A program made the position numbers and the translations under genes. The notes below the pieces were generated by a model, which was not told the origin of the DNA, ran no database searches, and saw only the letters and a list, made by a program, of their open reading frames with translations. Positions 8,539-17,266 of a stretch of DNA of 64,000 nt are shown piece after piece. Origin of the DNA: Sandaracinaceae bacterium (lineage in GTDB: Bacteria; Myxococcota_A; Polyangia; Polyangiales; Sandaracinaceae); contig JACKEC010000040.1 of assembly GCA_020633195.1 (NCBI GenBank), positions 4,193 to 68,192 on the forward strand. The letters are read 5' to 3'. How positions within the stretch are numbered: position 1 is the first letter of the stretch; each line of letters starts with the position of its first letter.

Positions 8539-11500
8539 GCGCGCCTCCGCCGCCAGAAGAGGAGCGCGACCGCCCCGAGCAGCCAGGCTGGCGAGCCGCC
8601 ACCCCCGCGCGGTTGGACCGCGCATCCGCCGCCCCCGCTCACGAACTCGGCCGGGCCCGCGTCGGCGGCCATCGGCGTCGTCGAGTCGCACTGCGCCGCG
8701 CCGGCCGCGTTCACCCGGCACGCGCGCCCACCCGGGCACCGCACGAGCGCGCACGGGTCGTCCTCGCAGCCGGTGGCCGGCGCGCAGATCTGACCGCGCG
8801 GGCACGTCAGCCCGTCGCACGGGTCGTCGCGGCACGTCCCCTCGACGCACACCCGCCCCGCGTCGCAGTCGACGTCGGCGCACGGGTCCGCCTCGCAGGA
8901 GCCGTCCGCGGCGCAGCGCTGGCCGGTGGGGCAGTCGCCCGCGCCGCACGCGTCGGTGCAGGTCCCCGAGACGCACGCCTCGGCGGCGCCGCAGGTGACC
9001 CCGTCGCAGGGGTCCGCGCGGCAGCCGTCGCTCGTGCACAGCTGGCCCGCCGGGCAGCCGAGCTCGCGGCACGTCAAGCAATCTCCGTTGACGCACGTCT
9101 CCGCCGCGCCGCAGGTGACGCCCGCGCAGGGGTCCACGCACGTGTCGTCGACGCAGCGCTCACCGGGCGCGCACGTCGCGCACGCGGTCGGGATGCAGTA
9201 GGTCCCGCCGATCCCCTCGGGCATCACGCACTCGAACCCGATCGGGCACGTGAACTCCATCAGCGGATCGCACGGTCGCCGGCACGCCGCCTCGATGCAG
9301 AGCGTCTCGCCGGGGCAGGGCGCCATGTCGTCCCCGATCCCGTCGCAGTCGTCGTCGAGCCCGTTGCAGACCTCGTCGCGCGGGCCGACGCCGCCGATGC
9401 ACGTGAGCATGCCGCCCACGCATCGGATCGCGCCCGGCTCGCAGGTGCCCATCGTCTCGCCGCAGGGCGTCCCGAGCGCGGGGTCGTCCTCGTCGACGAG
9501 GCCGTTGCAGTCGTCGTCGATCCCGTTGCAGACCTCCGGGCCCGTCGGCGTGCAGTCCATCGTGCAGGTGAGCGCCTCGTCGATGGCCTCGTCGCAGTCG
9601 TCGTCGAGCGCGTTGCAGACCTCGGTGCCCGGCGGCATCCCGGGCATCGTGATCTGACACTCGACGCGCAGCTCGTCGGCGGCGCAGCGCGTGGCGCCGG
9701 TGCCGCGGCAGGAGCCGATCCCGCCGTCGTCGCACGCCATGCCCACCGCGAAGCCCTCGTCGACGAGGCCGTCGCAGTCGTCGTCCATCGAGTTGCAGCG
9801 CTCGGTGCGGATCGAGCCCTCGATGATCGCGCTCAAGGCCGGCACGAGATCCGCGGGGTTGCGCACGAACGTCGCGCGCGTGCGCGATCCGCCGGAGCCC
9901 GCGTTGGCGATCGCGTTCAGCGACGCCTCCTCGGAGGGCAGCACGCTCACCGCGATCACGTAGGTCTCGATGCCGAACATGGTGAAGAGGCGCCGGGCCT
10001 GCGCGACGGGATCGCCGTCGCAGCTCTCGGCGCCGTCGGTCACGAGGATCACCGAGTAGGTCCGGCAGCCGGTCGCGGGGTCCGTCGCGCGGATCGGCAC
10101 CACGTAGTCCTCGACCGCCTCGAGCGAGCCGCCGAGCGGCGTCTGCCCGCTCGCGCGCACCTCGCAGTCGCCGCCGCTCGAGTGCCGGCACACGTCGCCG
10201 GGGGTCGTGTCGGCGAAGAACATCGTCTCGCGGCCGTCGAGCCAGCGCACCACGTCGCGGGTCGCGCTGCCGAAGCCGCTGAGGATGTCGGCGCCGCGCC
10301 GCGGCGGGCCGCACGTGCCCGCGTAGTTGATGCACTCGTCGCCCGCGGTGCTGACCTCGCGGACCGAGATCGTCGTCGTCGGGCTCGTCGCGACGTCGCA
10401 GATCACCGCGCCGGTGTTGTCGGTCGGGTCGTCGTAGGTCCCGATGAGGCTCTGGCACTCGAACCACTTCGCGGTCTGGCACGAGCGGTCGACGCCCTGG
10501 TCCTGGTGGTAGCGCGCGAGCGCGAAGTCGATCTCGGGGTAGGCGCTGATGACCTCGCCGAGCGCGGTGCGCGCGAGGTAGAGGCGCGAGTCGTCGGGGA
10601 GCCCGTTGCCGTCGAGGTCGAGGCCGGGCCGATCCACGCTGCCGTCGCCGAACGTCGGGTAGCCGTCGAGGTTCAGGAGCATCGACGACGAGGTGTCGAG
10701 CACGACCGCCACGCGCGGCCGCGCGCCCGAGGGGGCCGCCGAGCAGGTCGGGTCGGCGGTGACCATCGGCGAGCAGGTGACCGGCGCGCCGCCGCTGCAC
10801 TGGTCGATGCTGCGCGCGCAGGCGCCGAGGCCGCACGCCGTGGTCGAGAAGCCCTCGTCGACGGTGCCGTCGAAGTCGTTGTCGTAGCCGTCGCAGAGCT
10901 CGCCGACGTAGGCGCCGTCGATGAGCAGCTCGCCCGCGCCGCCGCCGGCCTCGCCGCGGCAGATGGGGCACACGCCGCCGTCCGCGCCGCCGACGTCGAA
11001 GTCGGCGTGGTAGTCGATCGTCGCGACGCGCGAGAGGACGTTGATGATCCCGCCGCCGCCGCCGCCGCCGCAGTCGTCGCAGGTGCCGCTGTTCTGCGCG
11101 CCGGCCGGGCAGTCGGCCGAGTCGGGCTGGCCCGCCGCCGCCGCGAGCGTGTCGCCGCCGAGCCCGCCCGCCGCGCGCACGCGCGCCGTGCTCCCGACCA
11201 TCACCTGGTCGCCCGCGATGAGGATCGAGCCGCCCGCGCCGCCGCCGCCCGAGTCGTTGCCGATCCCGCAGCCCCGGCGGCCGCTCGCGGTCACGAGCCC
11301 GTCGATCTGTACGGTCCCCGTGCCGGCCGCGTTCAGGCCGACGAGCACCACGCGCCCGCCGCCCGCGCCGCCGACCGCCGGCGAGGTGCCGAAGCCGTCG
11401 CCGTCGCGGCAGCCCTTGTCGCCGCCCGACGCGCCGAACTCGGTCTCGTAGATGCTGTGGCGGTACTCCACGCCGGCGACCGAAGGGTCGCCGTCCCACA

Positions 11501-12023
11501 CCGCGCAGCTCGCGCCGCGGCAGTCGGAGGTGGTCGTGCACGCGGTGCCGGCGCCGTTCAGCGAGTTGCCGCAGTCCGTCTCGAACTCGCTGGGGAACTG
11601 ACAGCTCGTCGCGCTGCCGCAGAGGAAGCAGTCGGTGGTGCCGCGGCCGCCGCGGCCGAAGTGGGCGCCGCCGCCGCCGGAGTCGCGCACCGCGCAGCCG
11701 CCCTGGCCGCCGGCCGACGCGCTCGGGCCGCGTCCGTCCGCGCAGCGCGGCGTGGAGTAGCCGGCCCCGCGAGCGTCGATGCGCGAGGTGGCGTCGACGA
11801 GGATCGACTCCGCGATCAGCTCGAGGTTGCCCGTGTTGATCCGATCGCTCCCGTCGAAGTCGGGCACCTCGATCGCGCCGCCGTTGATCACGCGGACGCT
11901 CCGGAAGCGCTGGATGCCCCCGAGGGTCATCGTCGTCCCGTCGACGACGAGGTCCTGCGCGGCGGCAGAGCAGGGGGCGAGCGCGAGGGCGCCGAGCACG
12001 GCGAGGGTGGCGGTTCGTTGCAT
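8535..12023 (-). CDS. Large vWA/MopE-repeat MYXO-CTERM surface protein
   Basis: 1162 aa. Signal peptide ends ...CSAAAQ; ATG 12023 is chosen for it. Residues ~25-380 are Gly-rich with many short loops and Cys pairs. A MopE-type motif follows (CDGYDNDFDGTVDE), then a von Willebrand A domain whose MIDAS starts DTSSSM at 443-448 (about 440-700). Four more CN.DDDC.. metal-binding repeats come next, then an EGF-like Cys-rich region. The tail is MYXO-CTERM (hydrophobic SPAWLLGAVALLFW, then RRRRA), which in myxobacteria directs sorting to the cell surface. The downstream gene overlaps its stop by 4 nt. A metal-dependent adhesive role is inference. Confidence 0.92.
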   Translation of the reverse strand: MQRTATLAVLGALALAPCSAAAQDLVVDGTTMTLGGIQRFRSVRVINGGAIEVPDFDGSDRINTGNLELIAESILVDATSRIDARGAGYSTPRCADGRGPSASAGGQGGCAVRDSGGGGAHFGRGGRGTTDCFLCGSATSCQFPSEFETDCGNSLNGAGTACTTTSDCRGASCAVWDGDPSVAGVEYRHSIYETEFGASGGDKGCRDGDGFGTSPAVGGAGGGRVVLVGLNAAGTGTVQIDGLVTASGRRGCGIGNDSGGGGAGGSILIAGDQVMVGSTARVRAAGGLGGDTLAAAAGQPDSADCPAGAQNSGTCDDCGGGGGGGIINVLSRVATIDYHADFDVGGADGGVCPICRGEAGGGAGELLIDGAYVGELCDGYDNDFDGTVDEGFSTTACGLGACARSIDQCSGGAPVTCSPMVTADPTCSAAPSGARPRVAVVLDTSSSMLLNLDGYPTFGDGSVDRPGLDLDGNGLPDDSRLYLARTALGEVISAYPEIDFALARYHQDQGVDRSCQTAKWFECQSLIGTYDDPTDNTGAVICDVATSPTTTISVREVSTAGDECINYAGTCGPPRRGADILSGFGSATRDVVRWLDGRETMFFADTTPGDVCRHSSGGDCEVRASGQTPLGGSLEAVEDYVVPIRATDPATGCRTYSVILVTDGAESCDGDPVAQARRLFTMFGIETYVIAVSVLPSEEASLNAIANAGSGGSRTRATFVRNPADLVPALSAIIEGSIRTERCNSMDDDCDGLVDEGFAVGMACDDGGIGSCRGTGATRCAADELRVECQITMPGMPPGTEVCNALDDDCDEAIDEALTCTMDCTPTGPEVCNGIDDDCNGLVDEDDPALGTPCGETMGTCEPGAIRCVGGMLTCIGGVGPRDEVCNGLDDDCDGIGDDMAPCPGETLCIEAACRRPCDPLMEFTCPIGFECVMPEGIGGTYCIPTACATCAPGERCVDDTCVDPCAGVTCGAAETCVNGDCLTCRELGCPAGQLCTSDGCRADPCDGVTCGAAEACVSGTCTDACGAGDCPTGQRCAADGSCEADPCADVDCDAGRVCVEGTCRDDPCDGLTCPRGQICAPATGCEDDPCALVRCPGGRACRVNAAGAAQCDSTTPMAADAGPAEFVSGGGGCAVQPRGGGGSPAWLLGAVALLFWRRRRA

Positions 12024-12070
12024 CGCGAGGCACAGCGTATCGGGTCGGCGCGATGGCGGGGAGGGGGCCC

Positions 12071-12517
12071 TCACTCCTCTTCTTCGCCGGCCTCGATCCG
12101 CGATAGCTCCTCGAGGCTCCGGGTCGCGGCGAAGGCGGCGACGATGACGAGCGCGTCGGCGTAGCGCTCGGGCGGCTCGCCGGGCTTCGAACGCGGGAAG
12201 TCCGCCCACACCGCGCCGGGCTTGTAGTGGGCGCTCCCGAAGAGCGCCTGGGCCTCCGTGAACTCGGCGCGGGTCGGCGTCTCCACGCCGGCGGTGAGCT
12301 TCGCCTCGCCCTCGGTGACGCGCCGGCCGCTCATCGCGAGCCAGATCGGGACGCCGCGGTGACGCCCGCGCAGGATCGTGCCGATGCCGCGCCCCTCGGC
12401 GTCGAGGCCGAGGCGCTCTCCCTCGCCCTCGGCCCACGCCTGATGCACGAAGACAGTGTACTTGACGAAGCCCGCGAGGAAGAGGGCGCCGAGCGCGACC
12501 ATGAGGAGGGTGAACAT
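12071..12517 (-). CDS. Small single-pass membrane protein, unknown
   Basis: 148 aa. One N-terminal hydrophobic segment (FTLLMVALGALFLAGFV) anchors a soluble domain with no motif I recognise; the end is acidic (EEEE). It lies between the large MYXO-CTERM gene and the VTT-like membrane gene, all on the minus strand with short gaps (21 and 47 bp). Composition and codon use match the neighbours and support a real gene. Confidence 0.65.
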   Translation of the reverse strand: MFTLLMVALGALFLAGFVKYTVFVHQAWAEGEGERLGLDAEGRGIGTILRGRHRGVPIWLAMSGRRVTEGEAKLTAGVETPTRAEFTEAQALFGSAHYKPGAVWADFPRSKPGEPPERYADALVIVAAFAATRSLEELSRIEAGEEEE

Positions 12518-12538
12518 GAGGCGGTGACGGTCTGGAGC

Positions 12539-13204
12539 CTACCCCTCGGGCTCTGGCCCGGGGGGCTCGTCGCGCGGAGGGCGTCGAAGCCGCACCCGCA
12601 GCTGCCACGCGACCACGAGCGCCACGCAGATCGCGGTGGCCACCCCCACGTGCTCGGCCACGAACGCGACGAACGGCCGCGTGACCTCGGACAGCAGGTC
12701 GCCGAACGCCCAGGTGACGCTCACCCAGAAGCACTGCCCGAGGATCATCGCGAGCAGCGTCCGGTCGAGTCGCGCGCCCGCGATCCCGGCGAGCACGCAC
12801 ACCGAGGGCATCGGGAGCACGAGGACGACCGCCGCGCCGAACCGCGTGAGGCTCCGCTGCACCCAGCGCAGCAGGCGGCCCATGCCCCCGAAGTGCCGCT
12901 CGATCAGCCGCAGCGCGCCCTCCCCGTAGGCGCGGCCGAAGTAGAAGAGCGCGACGAGGCCGGCGACGCGCCGGGCCACGGTCAGCGGGATCAGCACCGC
13001 GGGGGACAGGAGCGGCGTCGTGAGCACCACGTGGCGCGGCTCCGGCGCCAGCGCGAGCAGCAGCGCGGGGTAGTGCGTGAGCAGGTACGGCGAGATCGCG
13101 CTCCCCACCACGCTGGTGCCCACGGCCACGACGGTCGCCGCGGCGATCCAGCGCCGACGGCGGGGATCGTGAGGCGAGGCGACCGGCTCCGCGTCCGAGA
13201 GCAT
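12539..13204 (-). CDS. DedA/VTT-like membrane protein
   Basis: 221 aa, with four to six hydrophobic segments. The central part resembles a VTT (SNARE-associated/DedA) domain: FYFGRAYGEGALR, then RFGAAVVLVLPMPSVCVLAG and AGARLDRTLLAMILGQ. These proteins act in lipid (undecaprenyl- or glycerophospholipid) flipping in the cytoplasmic membrane. ATG 13204 is preferred; the frame extends upstream only as antisense of the aminotransferase gene. The C-terminus is Arg/Pro-rich. Family membership is likely but not certain from motifs alone. Confidence 0.7.
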   Translation of the reverse strand: MLSDAEPVASPHDPRRRRWIAAATVVAVGTSVVGSAISPYLLTHYPALLLALAPEPRHVVLTTPLLSPAVLIPLTVARRVAGLVALFYFGRAYGEGALRLIERHFGGMGRLLRWVQRSLTRFGAAVVLVLPMPSVCVLAGIAGARLDRTLLAMILGQCFWVSVTWAFGDLLSEVTRPFVAFVAEHVGVATAICVALVVAWQLRVRLRRPPRDEPPGPEPEG

Positions 13205-13261
13205 CCGCCGCCAGCATCGCACGGGTGGCCCCGGCCGCGGCTTCGCGCAAGGCTCCCGCGC

Positions 13262-14413
13262 ATGGAAGCCACCCCCGAGCTCGATCCGCCCGCGCGCCTC
13301 CTCATGGGCCCCGGCCCCAGCGACGTCTCGCCGCGCGTGCTGCGCGCGCTCGCCGCGCCGACCGTCGGTCACCTCGACCCCTACTACCTCGGGGTGATGA
13401 ACGACACGCGGCGGCTCCTGCAACACGTCTTTCGCACCGACAACGAGCTGACCATGCCGATGTCGGCGACGGGGATGGCGGGGATGGAGACCTGCATCGT
13501 CAACCTCGTGGAGCCCGGCGACGAGGTGCTCGTGGGCGTCAACGGCGTCTTCGGCACGCGGATGTGCGACGTCGCCGAGCGCGCGGGCGCGACCGTTCAT
13601 CGCATCGAGACGGAGTGGGGCAAGGTGTTCACCCCCGACGAGGTGAAGGCGGGGCTCGACGCGCACCCGAAGGTGAAGCTCGTCGGGCTCGTGCACGCCG
13701 AGACGTCGACCGGAGCGCACCAGCCCCTCGAGGGGATCGGCGCCCTCGCGCGCGAGCGCGACGCGCTGCTGCTCGTCGACTGCGTGACGTCGCTCGGCGG
13801 CGCGCCGGTCGAGATCGACGCGTGGCAGATCGACGCGGCGTACTCCGGGACGCAGAAGTGCCTGTCGTGCCCGCCCGGGCTGTCGCCGGTGACGTTCGGC
13901 GAGCGCGCGCTCGCCCGCATGGACGCGCGGACCCGGAAGGTCCAGAGCTGGTACCTCGACCTCTCGATGATCCGCAGCTACTGGGGCGCCGAGCGCGCGT
14001 ACCACCACACCGCGCCCGTCAACATGACGTACGCGCTGCGCGAGGCCCTCCGGATGGTCCACGAGGAGGGCCTCGAGGCGCGCTTCGAGCGGCACCGCCG
14101 ACACCACCGCGCGCTGCGCGCGGGGCTCGAGGCGCTCGGCCTCACCTACATCCCGGATCACAGCCTCCCGATGCTCAACGCGGTGGCGATCCCCGACGGC
14201 GTCGACGACAAGGCCGTCCGCGGCGCGCTCCTGCGCGAGCACGGGATCGAGATCGGCGGCGGCCTCGGGCCGTTCGCGGGCCGCGCGTGGCGGATCGGGC
14301 TCATGGGCGCGTCCTGCTCGCGGCACCACGTGACCGCGCTGCTCGGGGCGCTCGGGGGCCTGCTCGGCGGCGCCGGCGACGCGCTGAGCGCGGCCGACGC
14401 GGCCTACGCCTGA
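13262..14413 (+). CDS. Class V aminotransferase (alanine-glyoxylate/serine-pyruvate type)
   Basis: 383 aa, the normal length for PLP fold-type I class V enzymes. The N-terminal LLMGPGPSDVSPRVL, SATGMAGMETCIVN, the LVDCVTSLGG aspartate loop that contacts the pyridine nitrogen, and SGTQKCLSCPPGL with PLP lysine K199 match alanine-glyoxylate/serine-pyruvate aminotransferases. Expected reaction: amino group transfer from alanine or serine to glyoxylate or pyruvate in the cytosol. The start is the ATG at 13262, 57 bp from the divergent VTT gene. Its 3' end overlaps the convergent methyltransferase by 10 nt. Confidence 0.92.
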   Translation: MEATPELDPPARLLMGPGPSDVSPRVLRALAAPTVGHLDPYYLGVMNDTRRLLQHVFRTDNELTMPMSATGMAGMETCIVNLVEPGDEVLVGVNGVFGTRMCDVAERAGATVHRIETEWGKVFTPDEVKAGLDAHPKVKLVGLVHAETSTGAHQPLEGIGALARERDALLLVDCVTSLGGAPVEIDAWQIDAAYSGTQKCLSCPPGLSPVTFGERALARMDARTRKVQSWYLDLSMIRSYWGAERAYHHTAPVNMTYALREALRMVHEEGLEARFERHRRHHRALRAGLEALGLTYIPDHSLPMLNAVAIPDGVDDKAVRGALLREHGIEIGGGLGPFAGRAWRIGLMGASCSRHHVTALLGALGGLLGGAGDALSAADAAYA

Positions 14414-15186
14414 CGCCGCCTCGCGACCGCGAAGAACCCGTTCCCGAGCTCGCGGTCGAGGAAGGCGTCTTGCGCACGACAGAGCGCGATCATCGCGGCC
14501 TGCCCGACCGGGCTCGTCTGCGCGGGCCACAGCTTCGTCTCGACCGTGCGCTCGACGCCGCTCGCCGCGGTCGCCCCGGCGCGCTCGGTGGTGGCGCCGC
14601 GCTGGTAGGTCCGCGCCCGGACGGCCTCCAGCAGGTTGGCGAGCGGGAAGCCGTAGCACTCGAGCGCGACCACCTCGAGGCCGGCCTCCTCGAGGCGCGC
14701 GCGCAGCCCGTCGGCCTCGTAGCGCCGGAAGTGCCCGGCCCACTCGTCCGTCGGGTTCCAGCGGCGCTCGTGGGCGGGCACCGAGAGGAGCACGTGGCCG
14801 CCGGGCGCGAGCCAGTCGACCCACGCGCGCAGCGCGCCCGCGTCGTCCTCGATGTGCTCGAGCACCTCGAACGCGAGCAGCAGATCGAACCGCCCCGCCC
14901 AGTCGTCGCCCGGGGTCGCGTGCGCGTGGACGTCGTCGCGATCGCCGAACGCGGCCGCGAGCAGCTCGAGCGCGCGCGGCGAGCTCTCGAGCGCGTCGCA
15001 GCGGTAGCCGCGCTCGCCGAGGTCGTGCAGGAGCGCGCCGGCCCCGCAGCCGATCTCGAGCGCGCGGCGCCCCGCGGGCAAGCGATCCAGCCACGCCAGC
15101 ACCCGGTGCCGTCGCAGCACGTAGCCAGGCGACGGAACCCAGCCGAGCTCCGGCATCGCGAGCCCGTACAGCGGATGCACCACCAT
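14404..15186 (-). CDS. Class I SAM-dependent methyltransferase
   Basis: 260 aa. SAM-binding motif I ALEIGCGAGALLHDLG (about 42-57), acidic loop ALESSPRALE, and the FDLLLAFEVLEHIEDD post-I motif are typical of the Methyltransf_11/23 group acting on small molecules or lipids. The late residues 190-260 carry an extra segment with Cys and a hydrophobic patch that could shape the substrate site. The divergent hydrolase/glycosyltransferase pair starts 44 bp away, so a joint role in a glycolipid or polysaccharide pathway is possible but unproven. Confidence 0.88.
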   Translation of the reverse strand: MVVHPLYGLAMPELGWVPSPGYVLRRHRVLAWLDRLPAGRRALEIGCGAGALLHDLGERGYRCDALESSPRALELLAAAFGDRDDVHAHATPGDDWAGRFDLLLAFEVLEHIEDDAGALRAWVDWLAPGGHVLLSVPAHERRWNPTDEWAGHFRRYEADGLRARLEEAGLEVVALECYGFPLANLLEAVRARTYQRGATTERAGATAASGVERTVETKLWPAQTSPVGQAAMIALCRAQDAFLDRELGNGFFAVARRRQA

Positions 15187-15230
15187 CGCGCGTTCTGTAG
15201 CAGGCTCCGAGGGAAGGTCCCGCGAAGCTC

Positions 15231-16019
15231 GTGCGTCACTCTCCGCTCCCGTTGCTGCTCGTCGCCCTGCTCGCCTCCGGCTGCCAGTACGGCGCCTACT
15301 TCTTCCGCGACACCCACCGCCCGATGCAGGCGCTCGAGGTGCGGATGGATCCGTCGACCCGCCGGACGTGCCTGCTCGTGTTCATGCCCGGGATGCTCAA
15401 CCTCCCCGACGCGTACCTCGAGCACGGCTTCATCGCCGACGCGGTGGCGGCGTCGCGGCGCTGCGACGTCGTCTCCGTCGACGCGCACTTCGGCTACTAC
15501 CGCGATCGGACGCTGGCCCGACAGGTGGGGCGAGACATCCTCCTCGTCGCCGAGGAGCGCGGCTACACCGACATCTGGATCGTGGGCTCGTCGCTCGGCG
15601 GCATGGGCGCGCTGATGGTCGCGCGGGAGAACCCCGAGCACATCGACGGAGTCGTCCTCTTCGGGCCCTTCTTCGGCGACGACGCGCTCGTCCGGACGAT
15701 CGCGGACGCGGGCGGCCTCGAGGCCTGGGACGGAGGGGAGGGCGACCCGAGCGTCTTCGAGCCCGATCCGGCCGCGCTCTGGTCGTGGCTCCGCGGCTAC
15801 GCCACCCACCCCGAGCGCATGCCCGCGCTCTACGTCGGCGTCGGCGCCGACGACGGAATGCGGACGGGGGTCGAGCTCCTCACCGCGCTGCTCCCCGAGA
15901 CGCACCACGGCCTCGCGCCGGGCGGGCACGCGTGGGACACGTGGCGCGTGCTGTGGCGCCGCCTGCTCGTGAGCCCGCCGTGGGATCCGCGGGGCGAGGA
16001 GCCACGGATCGACCGATGA
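15231..16019 (+). CDS. Alpha/beta hydrolase lipoprotein
   Basis: 262 aa. Signal peptide with lipobox LLASGC (Cys18), GTG start. Alpha/beta-hydrolase fold: nucleophile elbow GSSLGGMG with Ser121, a strand VVLFGPFFGDD, and a C-terminal GGHAWDTW supplying the likely catalytic His. It is probably an esterase or thioesterase-like enzyme anchored to a membrane outside the cytoplasm. Its TGA overlaps the ATG of the glycosyltransferase (ATGA), so the two are translationally coupled. Confidence 0.85.
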   Translation: MRHSPLPLLLVALLASGCQYGAYFFRDTHRPMQALEVRMDPSTRRTCLLVFMPGMLNLPDAYLEHGFIADAVAASRRCDVVSVDAHFGYYRDRTLARQVGRDILLVAEERGYTDIWIVGSSLGGMGALMVARENPEHIDGVVLFGPFFGDDALVRTIADAGGLEAWDGGEGDPSVFEPDPAALWSWLRGYATHPERMPALYVGVGADDGMRTGVELLTALLPETHHGLAPGGHAWDTWRVLWRRLLVSPPWDPRGEEPRIDR

Positions 16020-17266
16020 CCCGGCTGGGGCTAGGGTCCCCGCCGATGCTCGGGTCGGTCTGCTACTTCGGGACGTACGAGTCCGACTACGACAGGAACC
16101 GGATCTTGCAAGAGGCCTTGCGCCTCCAGGGGATCCGCGTGCTCACCTGTCACGAGCCGGTGCTCGAGGCGCGGCGGCACAAGACGGGCACCCTCGGGAG
16201 CCCCGCCGGGGTCCTCGGCCTCGGCCTGCAGATGGCCCGCGCCTGGGCGCGGCTCGCCACGCGCTACCTCGCGATGGAGGACCACGACGCGGTGGTCGTC
16301 GGCTACCTCGGCCACCTCGACGTGCTCCTCGCCGCCCCGCTCGCGAGGCTGCGGGGCAAGCCGGTGATCTTCGACGCGTTCATCTCGCTCTACGACACGC
16401 TCGTCCACGACCGCGCGGTCTTCGCCGAGGGCTCCCTCGGGGCGCGCGCGGCCAAGGGCCTCGACCGCCTCGCGTGCTCGCTGAGCGACGTGGTGCTGCT
16501 CGACACCGAGGCGCACGCGGCGTTCTTCGTCGAGGAGCTCGGCGCGCCCGAGGGGCGCTGCCTGCGGGTGCTCGTGGGCGCCGATCCGACGCGCTTCCAC
16601 CCCGTGGAGCCCGCGCCACGCGAGCGCTTCACGGTCCTGCAGTACAGCAAGCTCGCGCCGCTGCACGGCATCCGCTCGATCCTCGAGGCCGCCAAGCGCC
16701 TCGAGGGCGAGCCCGACATCCGCTTCCTGATCGTCGGTGAGGGCCAGCTCAACGATCAGGTCGACGCGTGGATGCGCGAGCTCGCGCCGTCGAACGTGGA
16801 GCGCCGCGCCTGGATGGAGGGCGAGGCGCTGCGGACCGAGATCGCGAGCGCGGGCGCCTGCCTCGGGATCTTCGGGGACACCGCCAAGGCGGCGCGCGTG
16901 ATCCCGAACAAGCTCTACCAGTGCATGGCGATCGGGGCGCCGATCGTCACCCAGGACTCGCCCGGCGCCCGCGAGCTGCTCGTGGACGGGCGCGACGCGC
17001 TCTTGTGCCCGGCGGCGGACGGGGCGGCGCTCGCCGACGCGATCCTCCGGCTGCGCGACGACCCGGCCCTGCGCGCCTCGCTCGCGCGCAACGCCCGCGC
17101 GCGCTTCCAGGAGCGCTGCACGCCGCGGCACATCGGGGAGGAGCTCGTGCGGGACCTCGACCAGGCCCTCTTCAGAGGAGCGCCCCGGTATCGACGACCT
17201 GGTGGAACAGCCAGTGGACGCCCGAGTGCGACCACGGATGCACCGCCGCGTTCACGAACGTCGTGA
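16016..17266 (+). CDS. GT-B glycosyltransferase (GT4-like)
   Basis: 416 aa. GT-B fold: the N-terminal half binds the acceptor (CYFGTYESDYDRNR, a typical GT4 start). The C-terminal half has FTVLQYSKLAPLHGI (strand plus helix contacting the donor phosphate), FLIVGEGQL and the E-x7-E-type region PNKLYQCMAIGAPIVTQDSPG. It would transfer a sugar from an NDP-sugar in the cytosol. ATG 16016 overlaps the hydrolase stop; ATG 16046 is a possible later start. The last ~30 residues overlap the convergent membrane-protein gene by 95 nt and look unconserved. Confidence 0.88.
   Translation: MTRLGLGSPPMLGSVCYFGTYESDYDRNRILQEALRLQGIRVLTCHEPVLEARRHKTGTLGSPAGVLGLGLQMARAWARLATRYLAMEDHDAVVVGYLGHLDVLLAAPLARLRGKPVIFDAFISLYDTLVHDRAVFAEGSLGARAAKGLDRLACSLSDVVLLDTEAHAAFFVEELGAPEGRCLRVLVGADPTRFHPVEPAPRERFTVLQYSKLAPLHGIRSILEAAKRLEGEPDIRFLIVGEGQLNDQVDAWMRELAPSNVERRAWMEGEALRTEIASAGACLGIFGDTAKAARVIPNKLYQCMAIGAPIVTQDSPGARELLVDGRDALLCPAADGAALADAILRLRDDPALRASLARNARARFQERCTPRHIGEELVRDLDQALFRGAPRYRRPGGTASGRPSATTDAPPRSRTS

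Noticed and set aside
8613..12164. Long plus-strand frame opposite the vWA MYXO-CTERM gene
   Set aside because: Antisense of a gene with clear signal peptide, MIDAS and sorting tail; the product is Ala/Arg/Val-rich.
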